NCBI RefSeq assembly: GCF_004349055.1
Contig: NZ_SMKX01000086.1
Coordinates: 1-35,753, forward strand
DNA: 35,753 nt
Reading direction: 5' to 3'
From: Kribbella antibiotica
Lineage (GTDB): Bacteria > Actinomycetota > Actinomycetes > Propionibacteriales > Kribbellaceae
Every line of letters begins with the position of its first letter. Position 1 is the stretch's first letter. The translations under genes were made by a program, and so were the position numbers. Positions 7,040-14,752 of the stretch are shown piece after piece. Below the pieces are notes generated by a model that saw only the letters and a list, made by a program, of their open reading frames with translations, was not told where the DNA came from and ran no database searches.

Positions 7040-7987
7040 CTAGGTGGTCATCAGGTCGAACATTGTCTTCACGTCACCGGAGTTCGGGGTCGCGAGCAAG
7101 GTCGGCGTGCCGCTGGTGGTGCGGCGCGAGGTCTCCGCGAAGACGTAGCCCAGGTTGGCGTTGATGCGGTCCTTCATCCAGGGGCCGCCGCTGGCGCCGC
7201 CGTTCATGGTGCAGGGCAGGGCGGCGTCGGTGGAGCCCCACGCGTAGGTGTTGCCATCGCAGTAGTACGGGACCTGGCCGTTGTACGGCGGCTCGGCCGG
7301 CCAGCCCCAGATGCGGGTGTTGCTCTGGGCGCGACCGTTGCCCCAGACGAGGCCGTTACCGCCGACTGCGTCGACGACGTTGACGTTGTTGCGCTTCTGG
7401 AGCGTGATGAACGCCTGGTCGTGGCTGAAGTCGCTGCTGTTGATCCACGAGTTGAACGTCCGGACGTTGCTCCAGTTGTAGGAGCCGTAGCCGGATTCGC
7501 CGTTGTAGTAGGCCGGCGCGAACCGGAAGTTCGCGTGCCAGGCGCCACCGGAACCACCGTGCACACAGTGTCCGGCCGTGACGATCAGGTTCTTGTAGTT
7601 GTTGTTGATCGTCGCTGCCGAGCAGACGTAGTTGGCGCCGTTCTTGGTGAAGAACAGCTTGCCCGCGGTGCTCGGGACCGGGTCAGCCATCGTGCTGCGG
7701 CCCTTCGGGGCGACCGGGTGCGAAGCAACACCGCTGGTGTTGTTCACGACCTTGCCGACGGTTCCCTTGGCGTCCGGCGCCAAGTCGTACGGGATGGCCT
7801 TGGCCATCTTCTCGGCGGTCCAGTAGTTGTCCGCCGTCTTGCTGAGCGGCGGTGCCTGGATCGCGCTGGTCGCGGCCTCGGCGGCCGGCGTGGATGGCGG
7901 TGCAGCGACCGCGGTGGCCACCGCACCACCGCTGATCAGAACACCGGCGATCAGTAGCCGGGCGAATCTGGGCATGGGATTACGCAT
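7040..7987 (-). CDS. Secreted trypsin/V8-like serine protease
   Basis: This 315-residue exported peptidase of the S1 (chymotrypsin/glutamyl endopeptidase-like) fold has a Sec signal peptide (about 1-30) and a pro-like segment up to about residue 108. The catalytic triad is visible: His140 in TAGHC, Asp190 in SHDQAF, and Ser266 in GGASGGPW. Cys122-Cys141 and Cys243-Cys259 are likely disulfides. It probably degrades extracellular proteins or processes the neighbouring exoenzymes; the cleavage preference cannot be read. GAGGAG lies 8 nt before the ATG. Its promoter region (8021-8084) carries a -35/-10 pair and a direct repeat that could be a repressor site. It is convergent with the chitosanase gene and shares a terminator with it. 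Confidence 0.88.
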   Translation of the reverse strand: MRNPMPRFARLLIAGVLISGGAVATAVAAPPSTPAAEAATSAIQAPPLSKTADNYWTAEKMAKAIPYDLAPDAKGTVGKVVNNTSGVASHPVAPKGRSTMADPVPSTAGKLFFTKNGANYVCSAATINNNYKNLIVTAGHCVHGGSGGAWHANFRFAPAYYNGESGYGSYNWSNVRTFNSWINSSDFSHDQAFITLQKRNNVNVVDAVGGNGLVWGNGRAQSNTRIWGWPAEPPYNGQVPYYCDGNTYAWGSTDAALPCTMNGGASGGPWMKDRINANLGYVFAETSRRTTSGTPTLLATPNSGDVKTMFDLMTT

Positions 7988-8020
7988 GGACGACTCCTCT
8001 ATCGGGGCGGATTAGAGTCC

Positions 8021-8084
8021 GACCGGTCACTGTGGACGACTGACCGATCACGCCCAGTAGACGGTAAGCGTTCTCACAATTCAA
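8021..8084 (-). promoter_or_regulatory. Protease promoter with direct-repeat operator
   Basis: On the minus strand TTGAAT (8079-8084) and TCTACT (8056-8061) are 17 bp apart, a good sigma-70-type promoter. Just downstream, GACCGGTCAC (8021-8030) and GACCGATCAC (8042-8051) form a direct repeat with 9 of 10 matches, 21 bp apart (two helical turns). It overlaps the expected start point, so it could be a repressor site. Confidence 0.4.
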
Positions 8085-8185
8085 CGGCTGGAATGTGAAC
8101 CATTGTCAGGGCGGCAGATTGCCTACGTCGTCAGTTGATCAAACCGGGTCGGCACCAGGTCGCCGGGTCTGACATCATCGGGGGC

Positions 8186-8509
8186 ATGTCCCAGAATCAG
8201 CAGATCCCTTCGGTCGTGGTGGCCGAGCTCGACGACGCGCTGCTCGCAGAGGCCTTCGTGCTGGACGTGCGCGAGCCCGACGAATGGGCCCGCGGACACA
8301 TCGAGGGCGCCATCCACATTCCGCTCGGTGACCTGCAGGATCGGGTCGGCGAGGTGCCGAACGACCAGAAGATCCTCTGCGTCTGCGCCGTCGGCGGCCG
8401 CTCCGGTATGGCCACCCAGTTCCTGAACTCGGTCGGTCGCGACGCGATCAACCTCGACGGCGGTATGCACGCCTGGGAGAGCCAGGGCAAGCCGGTCAGC
8501 ACCGACTGA
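8186..8509 (+). CDS. Rhodanese-like sulfurtransferase
   Basis: A single-domain rhodanese of 107 residues. FVLDVREPDEWARGHIEGAI is the classic substrate-side motif, the active-site loop is CAVGGRS with nucleophile Cys67, and it ends with LDGGMHAW. Such proteins carry a persulfide sulfur and donate it to acceptors in the cytoplasm. The actual acceptor is unknown, and the gene is not near the sulfur operon further along. The ATG at 8186 is preferred over an upstream in-frame ATG (8135) because the family starts close to it. A CATCAT hexamer 7 nt upstream suggests leaderless transcription, although a G-run (8180-8184) could weakly help ribosome binding. A hairpin follows at 8547. Confidence 0.85.
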   Translation: MSQNQQIPSVVVAELDDALLAEAFVLDVREPDEWARGHIEGAIHIPLGDLQDRVGEVPNDQKILCVCAVGGRSGMATQFLNSVGRDAINLDGGMHAWESQGKPVSTD

Positions 8510-8546
8510 TCACCTGACGTTCGAGAAGAAAAGCTTCCGCTTGGGT

Positions 8547-8572
8547 GCCGGTGACGTTACTTTGTCACCGGC
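8547..8572 (+). terminator. Hairpin terminator after rhodanese gene
   Basis: GCCGGTGAC (8547-8555) pairs perfectly with GTCACCGGC (8564-8572) around an 8-nt loop. It lies 37 bp after the rhodanese stop and 21 bp before the next start, so it may end the first transcript or form part of the next 5' leader. Confidence 0.6.
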
Positions 8573-8593
8573 ATCTAGTCAGTGGAGGCTCCC

Positions 8594-11500
8594 GTGCCGC
8601 TCGTCCGACCCACCTGTACGGCGCTCTCTGTCGGCGCTCTGCTCGCCGGTTTCGCCCTAGCCCCCGCCCATGCCGCTGATCCAGGGTTGGCCGGCGACGG
8701 CCTGGTGACGAGTCGCGCGGACTCTCCAGTCGCGCCCGGCGTCACGTACACGGCGTTCGAGCGGCTCGATCCCAAAGGCTGGCTGCGGGGCGACCTGCTG
8801 ACGACCGATCTCGACAAGCACGGGGTGACGGTTGACTACGTCAGTACCGGGAAGGTCTCTGGCGGCTCACCGCTGAGTCAGCAGCTCGCCCGGAAGGGCG
8901 CGATCGCCGGCGTCAACGGCGACTTCTTCGACATCAACGACACCACCGCGCCCCTCGGCGTCGGTGTTGAGCAGGGCGGGCGACTCATCAACGCCCCGGC
9001 CGCCGGTCATAACGACACCGCGGTCATCGGCAAGAACGGCCTCGGCCGGATCGCGCAGCTCTTCCTGCAAGGCACCGCGACCGACGACGACGCCACCAAG
9101 CTCGCGCTCACCAATCTCAATTCCCCGTCCGTCGACTCCGGCGGCATCGGCCTCTACACCCCCGAGTGGGGTGACGTCGCCCGGATCCGAACCGTCGACG
9201 GGCTCCCGACTGTCCGGGAGGTGATCCTGCGCGACGGCGTCGTCGTCTCCTCCGCAGCAACCCCCGGTACGACGGTCCTGGCGGCCAACGAGCAGGCGCT
9301 CATCGGCCGCGAAGCCGGTGCCGACGCGCTCACCGCCTTCGAGGTCGGCGACAAAGTCTCGGTCGACTACGGATTGCGCCCCGACGCGTCCCAGGTCGCG
9401 GTCGGCATCAGCGGAAATGTGCAACTCGCGAGGGATGGCGCCGTACCGGCCGGCGTACCGGATGCCGACCTCGCACCGCGCACGGCGATCGGATTCGACG
9501 CCGACGGCAGCCGAATGATCCTGCTGACCGTCGACGGCCGAGCAACCGGTTCGCGTGGGTTGTCGCTCAAGGAAATGGGCCAGCTGATGATCGGCCTCGG
9601 TGCCGACGACGCGCTCAACCTCGACGGCGGCGGATCCTCAACCATGCTCGCCCGCACCCCGGGCGATGCTGCGCCCGGCGTGGTCAACGACCCCTCCGAC
9701 GGCGGCGAGCGAGTGGTGCCGAACGGCCTCGGCCTAGTCCCGGTCAAGGGCTCCGGCAAGCTCAAAGGCTTCCGCATCGAATCCACCGGTACGGCGGCCG
9801 CTGACGCCGATGCGGACCTGTCTCGCAGCTCCCGAGTGCTCACCGGGCTGAGCCGCGTGCTCACCGCGACCGGTCACGACGAAACCTTCGCGCCCGCAAC
9901 CGGTACGCCGTACTGGTTCGGGGGCAGCAACATCCGCGTTGATCAGCATGGCGTGGTCACCGGCCGGCGAGCTGGCGACGCGGTGGTCAGCGCAGTGCGG
10001 GGGACGGCGAACGGGAGGTTCCCGATGACGGTTCTGGGCGCGCCGATCCGGTTGGCGCCGTCGAGCCGGCAGGTATCGCTGGCCGACTCCGCGGCCAAGG
10101 GCTTCTTCGAGGTCGACGGTTACGATGCGGATGGTTTCGCGACCTGGATCGAGCCGCGAGACGTCAAGCTGAGCTACGATCCGGCAGTCCTGAAGGTCGT
10201 TGCCAAGGGCAATGGTTTCGAAGTCAATGCACTGAGCAACGAAGCAGTGTCAGCCGTCGTGACGGCCACCGTCGGCAAACTCACCACGCAGCTCAGCGTC
10301 ACGGCCGGCCTGGCCAGCACAGTCGTGGATGAGCTCGACGACGTGAGTAAGTGGGCAGCAAACGCCGTACCGGCTGGTGCGGCCACGGCGTCGCGATCCG
10401 CAGCCGAAGGTCACGACGGCGGCCAGGCGATCGCGCTCGACTACTCGCTCACCGGCAGTACGGCGACCCGAGCGGCGTACCTGGCGCAGACCCCGCAGCA
10501 GACGCTGCCCGGGCAGCCGCAGAAGCTCGGCGTCTGGGTCTACGGCGACGGCAAGGGCGCGTGGTTGCGCGCCAACGCGTACGACGGGGCCGGCGGTTCG
10601 GCGCAGACGGTGAACCTGGCCGCGGCGGTGGATTGGGTCGGTTGGAAGTACGTCGAGGCCAGCATCCCGGCCGGTTTGACCATGCCGCTGCGGTTCTGGC
10701 GGATCTATGTCGTGGAGACGGTCCCGACCCGGCAGTACTCCGGACGGATCATCATCGACGACCTGACGATTCGCAGCGCGCCGCCGGTGAACCTCGCGCC
10801 CCCGGCCAAGGTCGTCGACCCGATGGTCGTCACCGACGGGACCGTCACGGGTGGCGGGCGCTGGCGGTTCGCGGTGATGTCGGACGCGCAGTTCACCGCC
10901 GACGACCCGAACTCCGACTACGTGAAGCAGGCCCGGCGGACGATCCGCGAGGCGCTCGCGCAGCACCCGGACTTCCTGATCATCAACGGCGACTTCGTCG
11001 ACCGCGCGTTCGGCCCGGACATCGCGCTGGCCAAGCGGATCCTCGATGAAGAGGTCGCCGGCAAGGTCCCGGTGCACTACGTGCCGGGTAACCACGAGAG
11101 CTACGGGCCGGGCGACCTGTCCGAGTGGACCAAGGTCTTCGGGGCGCCGACCAGCACGTTCGACCACAAGGGCACCCGCTTCGTACTGCGTGACTCGTCG
11201 CTGGGTTCCTTGCGGGCCGGCGGATTCGCGCAGATCCTCGACCTCCGTGCCCAGTTGGACGACGCCACCCGCAACAAGTCGATCCGCAACGTCGTCGTGC
11301 TGGCCCACCACCCGATCGACGACCCGTCCCCGACCCAGAACTCCCAGCTCGTCGACCGCAAGGAAGCCGCGCTGGTCGTGAAGTGGCTGGCCGACTTCCG
11401 CGCCAAGACAGGCAAGGGCGCCGCCTACATGGCCGCTCACGCCGGCACCTTCGCCGCGACCCGCACTGACGGCGTGCTGCTCCCGCTCACCGGCAACTCC

Positions 11501-11893
11501 GGCAAGAGCCCCGCCGCCGCGCCAGATGCCGGCGGCTTCACCGGCTGGGCGCTAGTAGGCATCGGCCGCGAACCCAGCTGGCTCCAGCTGGAGCTGCGCC
11601 CGCACGTGGACACCCTGGAGCTCTCGGCCCCCAGCACCCTCCGCGTCGGCGCTACGGCGCCTGCCTCCGCCACCGTCGTTCAAGACGGCCGCAGAGTCCC
11701 CGTCACCTTCCCCGTCTCCGCCGAGTGGCAAGGCTCGGTTCACATCGGCCCCGCCGCCACTGCCCCCTTCTGGTCAGTAGCGTCGTACGACCCAGCCACC
11801 GGCCAACTCACCGCCCTCCGCCCGGGCACAGCCCGCCTCACCGTCACCGTCAACGGCACCTCCCAATCCGCCGACCTCAAGGTCACCCGGTGA
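8594..11893 (+). CDS. Secreted phosphodiester glycosidase-metallophosphoesterase fusion
   Basis: This is an exoprotein of 1,099 residues with two enzyme domains. After a Sec signal (about 1-27, ending AHA) comes a NAGPA-type phosphodiester glycosidase domain (about 60-385), with NGDFF at 108-112 and NLDGGGSSTM from 342. Next are Ig-like/BIG2 segments (about 395-555), a jelly-roll carbohydrate-binding-like region (about 560-730), a calcineurin-like metallophosphoesterase (about 755-1000), and a C-terminal BIG2-like repeat. The phosphoesterase motifs are SDAQF (normally DxH), NGDFVD, PGNHES, AHHP and AHAGTF (normally GHxH), so two metal ligands differ from the consensus. NAGPA enzymes cleave sugar-phosphate diesters. 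Together the domains could strip and dephosphorylate sugar-phosphodiester polymers such as teichoic-type glycans (inference). GGAGG at 8584-8588 selects the GTG at 8594. Confidence 0.82.
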   Translation: MPLVRPTCTALSVGALLAGFALAPAHAADPGLAGDGLVTSRADSPVAPGVTYTAFERLDPKGWLRGDLLTTDLDKHGVTVDYVSTGKVSGGSPLSQQLARKGAIAGVNGDFFDINDTTAPLGVGVEQGGRLINAPAAGHNDTAVIGKNGLGRIAQLFLQGTATDDDATKLALTNLNSPSVDSGGIGLYTPEWGDVARIRTVDGLPTVREVILRDGVVVSSAATPGTTVLAANEQALIGREAGADALTAFEVGDKVSVDYGLRPDASQVAVGISGNVQLARDGAVPAGVPDADLAPRTAIGFDADGSRMILLTVDGRATGSRGLSLKEMGQLMIGLGADDALNLDGGGSSTMLARTPGDAAPGVVNDPSDGGERVVPNGLGLVPVKGSGKLKGFRIESTGTAAADADADLSRSSRVLTGLSRVLTATGHDETFAPATGTPYWFGGSNIRVDQHGVVTGRRAGDAVVSAVRGTANGRFPMTVLGAPIRLAPSSRQVSLADSAAKGFFEVDGYDADGFATWIEPRDVKLSYDPAVLKVVAKGNGFEVNALSNEAVSAVVTATVGKLTTQLSVTAGLASTVVDELDDVSKWAANAVPAGAATASRSAAEGHDGGQAIALDYSLTGSTATRAAYLAQTPQQTLPGQPQKLGVWVYGDGKGAWLRANAYDGAGGSAQTVNLAAAVDWVGWKYVEASIPAGLTMPLRFWRIYVVETVPTRQYSGRIIIDDLTIRSAPPVNLAPPAKVVDPMVVTDGTVTGGGRWRFAVMSDAQFTADDPNSDYVKQARRTIREALAQHPDFLIINGDFVDRAFGPDIALAKRILDEEVAGKVPVHYVPGNHESYGPGDLSEWTKVFGAPTSTFDHKGTRFVLRDSSLGSLRAGGFAQILDLRAQLDDATRNKSIRNVVVLAHHPIDDPSPTQNSQLVDRKEAALVVKWLADFRAKTGKGAAYMAAHAGTFAATRTDGVLLPLTGNSGKSPAAAPDAGGFTGWALVGIGREPSWLQLELRPHVDTLELSAPSTLRVGATAPASATVVQDGRRVPVTFPVSAEWQGSVHIGPAATAPFWSVASYDPATGQLTALRPGTARLTVTVNGTSQSADLKVTR

Positions 11894-11894
11894 T

Positions 11895-11988
11895 CCCCAT
11901 TTCGTGGGCTGACCCATCGCGTGGTGGGTGGGCTAGCTGCATGCGGTGGGTACACCCACAATCCGGTGGGTGGGCCTATCAAATGGGG
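11895..11988. repeat. Intergenic GGTGGGT direct repeats inside an 8-bp inverted repeat
   Basis: The 112-bp gap holds GGTGGGT at 11923, 11945 and 11965 (22 and 20 bp apart, about two helical turns each). The first and third extend to GGTGGGTGGGC. The set is enclosed by CCCCATTT (11895-11902) and AAATGGGG (11981-11988). The centre GTGGGT-AC-ACCCAC can fold. The arrangement could be a terminator, an operator array on one face of the helix, or a G-rich structure. Confidence 0.5.
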
Positions 11989-11993
11989 CGGGA

Positions 11994-11999
11994 TAGGGT
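11994..11999 (+). promoter_or_regulatory. -10 element for leaderless LD-carboxypeptidase mRNA
   Basis: TAGGGT matches the TANNNT consensus and lies exactly 6 nt before the GTG at 12006. There is no Shine-Dalgarno, so transcription probably starts at the start codon. Confidence 0.6.
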
Positions 12000-12005
12000 C
12001 GGCGG

Positions 12006-12932
12006 GTGACGAGCGTGGTGGTGCCGGAGCGGCTGCGGAGTGGGGACCGGATTGCGGTGGTGGCGCCGTCTGGCCGGGTGCAGGGGGAGCGGCTTGACGT
12101 CGCTCTTGAGTACCTGAAGGAGTGGGGGCTCGAGGTTGAGGTGATGCCGTCGGTGCTGGCTGGGCATGAGCGGTTCGCCTACCTGGCTGCTGAGGACAAG
12201 GCGCGGGCCGCTGACCTCCGGGACGCGTGGCTGGACGACAGGTTCGCTGCGGTGTTCTGTGCACGCGGCGGGTACGGCGTACAGCGGATGCTTGAGCTGG
12301 TCGACTTCGACGAGCTGGTCGCCGTACCGAAGTGGTTCGTGGGTTTCAGCGACATCACTGCACTGCACGAGCCGCTGAACGCCCGCGGCCTGGTGACGGT
12401 CCACGGGCCGATGGCAGCGGCTGTTGAGCAGCTGGGGGTGGAGGAGGGGCGCACGCGTCTGCATGACCTGCTCTTCGAGCCAGCCAGTGTCACGGACCTG
12501 TTCGCACCGCGGGGCGCCCGCACACTCGTCGATGGGGTCGCCGAGGGCGTGCTGCGCGGCGGCAACCTCGCACTGCTTGCGACAAGCATCGGTACGCCGA
12601 CCTACGCGGCACCGGCCGGAGTCGTCGTACTAGAGGACGTGAGCGAGCAGGGGTATCGCATCGACCGGATGCTCACTCAGCTGCTGCGGTCCGGGTGGTT
12701 CGACCGGGTGACTGGGATCGTCGTCGGGGACTTCAGCGAGTCCGACGACCAGGGGCTCGCGGCAGACGTCGTACTGGAGCGTCTTGAGCCGCTAGGCCTG
12801 CCGATGGTGGCGGGTGCCGCGATCGGGCACGAGGACCTCAACCTCGCCGTACCGCTGGGGCTGCCGGTCCGGTTGGATGCGGCAGCCGCGACACTCACTC
12901 CACTGTGGCCAGGTGCTGCCGCAGGAAGCTGA
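12006..12932 (+). CDS. LD-carboxypeptidase (peptidase family S66)
   Basis: The 308-residue enzyme resembles LdcA and MccF-type S66 serine peptidases, which cut the L,D bond of murein tetrapeptides in the cytoplasm during cell-wall recycling (the MccF branch hydrolyses microcin-like nucleotide peptides). Visible motifs are the N-terminal AVVAPSG, the ARGGYGVQR loop, the nucleophile Ser115 in GFSDIT, Glu210 in VVLEDVSEQGYRID, and His275 in IGHED. All three triad members are in place. LdcA and MccF cannot be told apart by eye. The GTG start is set by the TAGGGT hexamer. The last 38 bp overlap the 3' end of the convergent S9 peptidase gene, an unusually long convergent overlap for this window. 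Confidence 0.88.
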   Translation: MTSVVVPERLRSGDRIAVVAPSGRVQGERLDVALEYLKEWGLEVEVMPSVLAGHERFAYLAAEDKARAADLRDAWLDDRFAAVFCARGGYGVQRMLELVDFDELVAVPKWFVGFSDITALHEPLNARGLVTVHGPMAAAVEQLGVEEGRTRLHDLLFEPASVTDLFAPRGARTLVDGVAEGVLRGGNLALLATSIGTPTYAAPAGVVVLEDVSEQGYRIDRMLTQLLRSGWFDRVTGIVVGDFSESDDQGLAADVVLERLEPLGLPMVAGAAIGHEDLNLAVPLGLPVRLDAAAATLTPLWPGAAAGS

Positions 12933-14688
12933 GCGCCCGCGGGTACGCGTCCAGCTTGTTCTTCAGCTTGGCCAGACCATGGCCCTCGTCCGAGTACACG
13001 GCGAGCTCACACGGCACACCGCGCTGCTCCAGCGCCGCAGTGATCTGCTCCGCCTCGGACAGCGGGACGCGGGGGTCGTTGGCGCCGTGGATGACGAACA
13101 GCGGCGCCCTGATGTCGTCGACGCGGCTCAGCGGGCTCGCGCTCTCCAGGAACTCGCGGTCGGTCGCGAGGTAGCCGTACTCGCGCTCACGCGTCGCGCG
13201 CCGGTAGTCGGAGGTGTTCTCCAGGAAGGTCACCAGCGAGGCGATCCCGACGATGTCCACGCCGGCCGCCCACAGCTCTGGCTGGAAGGCGAGACCGGCC
13301 AGCACCATGTAGCCGCCGTACGAACCGCCCCACAGGACTGCGCGGCTCTGGTCGGCGCCGATGGTCGGGAGCCAGGCGTGGATCGCGGCCAGATCCTTCA
13401 CCGAGTCCAGTCGGAGGGCGCGGTCGTCCAGCGAGTACCAGCGCTTGCCGTACGCCGCTGAGCCGCGCACGTTCGGCACGATCACCGTGTGGCCCTCGGC
13501 GGCCAGGGCCGCGATCATCGGCTGCCAGACGCGCATCGCCGCGCCCTCGGGTCCACCGTGGATGTGCAGCACGGTCGACCCTAGGTCGGGTCCGGTCGGC
13601 CGGTAGACGAAGACCGGCACCTGCTCACCGTCGAACGACGGCACCCGCAGGCTCTCCGGCAGCGTCAGCTTCGGCACCTCAGGCATCCCCGGAGCCGGTA
13701 CGGCGACCACTTCGCCGGTGGCTGGGTCATAGCGATGCACCGTCGGCGGTGTGGTCGGGGAGTTGTAGGTGAGCGTGACGAACGACCCGTCCGGCGACCA
13801 GACCGGGTCGGGAGTCGTCATACTGAGCGCCGCGCAGCCGCCGGCCGGCAGGTCGAGGCGGTTGAGCTCTGAGCCGTCGGACAGCCGATGCGTCGCCAGT
13901 GACACCTCGCCGTCGTCGACAACGGCCACCAGCAGCCGCTCGCCGTCCGGCGACACCCAAGCGGCCAGGTCGCGCGCATCGTCCACCAGTACGTCGCTCC
14001 ACACCGCCGTGCTCAATTCGTAGCGGCGCAGGGCCTTCCGGTCCCGGTCCGCGTCGGTCGACACCACGAAGGCGGAAGAGTCCGGCAGCCAGGACACCTG
14101 GCCCTGGTCGTTGTGTGCATCGGCCGGAGTGAGCTCGGTGACCGTCTGAGTAGCCGTCTCGACCAGCAGGAGCTGGAAAGAGTTCGCCGGGACGGTGGCC
14201 ACCGTCAGCACGACCCACTGGTCGTCCGGCGACGGGCTGACGCCCATGACCCAGCCCCCGCCGTCGTACAGCACCGTGTCCGCGCCGGTGGCGAGGTCGC
14301 GGGCAACCAGGTCGAAGTCGACCCGGTTGCGGCGGTTGGTCGTGTAGAGCACCCGGCCGGGCTTGGCGGCGACCAGGTGATGGAGGTAGTCGAGGTCGTG
14401 CACGAGCGGGGTCAGCGTGGGCAGACCGGGCTCGTCGAGGTCGAGGAGCGAGAGCTGACCGCGCTCGTTCCCGCCGGTGTCGTGCTCGATGACCACCAGT
14501 CGGCTGTCCGGGACGAACCGGGCGCTGCGGCAGGTGTCAGCGAGCTCGGTCAGCGGGCGCCAATCACCGTCCGGCGTGATCTCGTTGACCTGCCGGACGC
14601 CGGTGCCGTCGTACAGGACGAGCACCCGGCCCTCGTCGTTCACGTCGAAAGCCATGGCAGTGGGCAGCGAGAGCAACGTCGTCAGCAC
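12895..14688 (-). CDS. S9-family prolyl oligopeptidase-like peptidase
   Basis: The 597-residue protein has an N-terminal beta-propeller (about 1-340, repeated blades such as SPDDQWVVLTV and SPDGERLLVAV) and a C-terminal alpha/beta-hydrolase domain with nucleophile Ser456 (GGSYGGY), Asp538 (GANDPRVP) and His570 (DEGHG). This is the layout of S9 acylaminoacyl peptidases and dipeptidyl peptidases, which cut short peptides admitted through the propeller. There is no signal peptide, so it acts in the cytoplasm. The start is GTG 14688, with a GAGG about 8 nt upstream. The neighbour on the other strand is another peptidase (LD-carboxypeptidase), and a terminator separates the gene from the ABC operon that precedes it on the same strand. 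Confidence 0.9.
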   Translation of the reverse strand: MLTTLLSLPTAMAFDVNDEGRVLVLYDGTGVRQVNEITPDGDWRPLTELADTCRSARFVPDSRLVVIEHDTGGNERGQLSLLDLDEPGLPTLTPLVHDLDYLHHLVAAKPGRVLYTTNRRNRVDFDLVARDLATGADTVLYDGGGWVMGVSPSPDDQWVVLTVATVPANSFQLLLVETATQTVTELTPADAHNDQGQVSWLPDSSAFVVSTDADRDRKALRRYELSTAVWSDVLVDDARDLAAWVSPDGERLLVAVVDDGEVSLATHRLSDGSELNRLDLPAGGCAALSMTTPDPVWSPDGSFVTLTYNSPTTPPTVHRYDPATGEVVAVPAPGMPEVPKLTLPESLRVPSFDGEQVPVFVYRPTGPDLGSTVLHIHGGPEGAAMRVWQPMIAALAAEGHTVIVPNVRGSAAYGKRWYSLDDRALRLDSVKDLAAIHAWLPTIGADQSRAVLWGGSYGGYMVLAGLAFQPELWAAGVDIVGIASLVTFLENTSDYRRATREREYGYLATDREFLESASPLSRVDDIRAPLFVIHGANDPRVPLSEAEQITAALEQRGVPCELAVYSDEGHGLAKLKNKLDAYPRALSFLRQHLATVE

Positions 14689-14711
14689 ACTTCATCCTCA
14701 CATGGGGAGCG

Positions 14712-14744
14712 ACCAAGTGGCAGCCGATCAGGCTGCCACTTGGT
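14712..14744 (-). terminator. Terminator of the ABC exporter operon
   Basis: ACCAAGTGGCAGCC (14712-14725) pairs perfectly with 14731-14744, a 14-bp stem with a 5-nt loop, located just after the stop of the second ABC gene (14753) and before the start of the S9 peptidase gene. Confidence 0.88.
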
Positions 14745-14752
14745 GCAACGGG

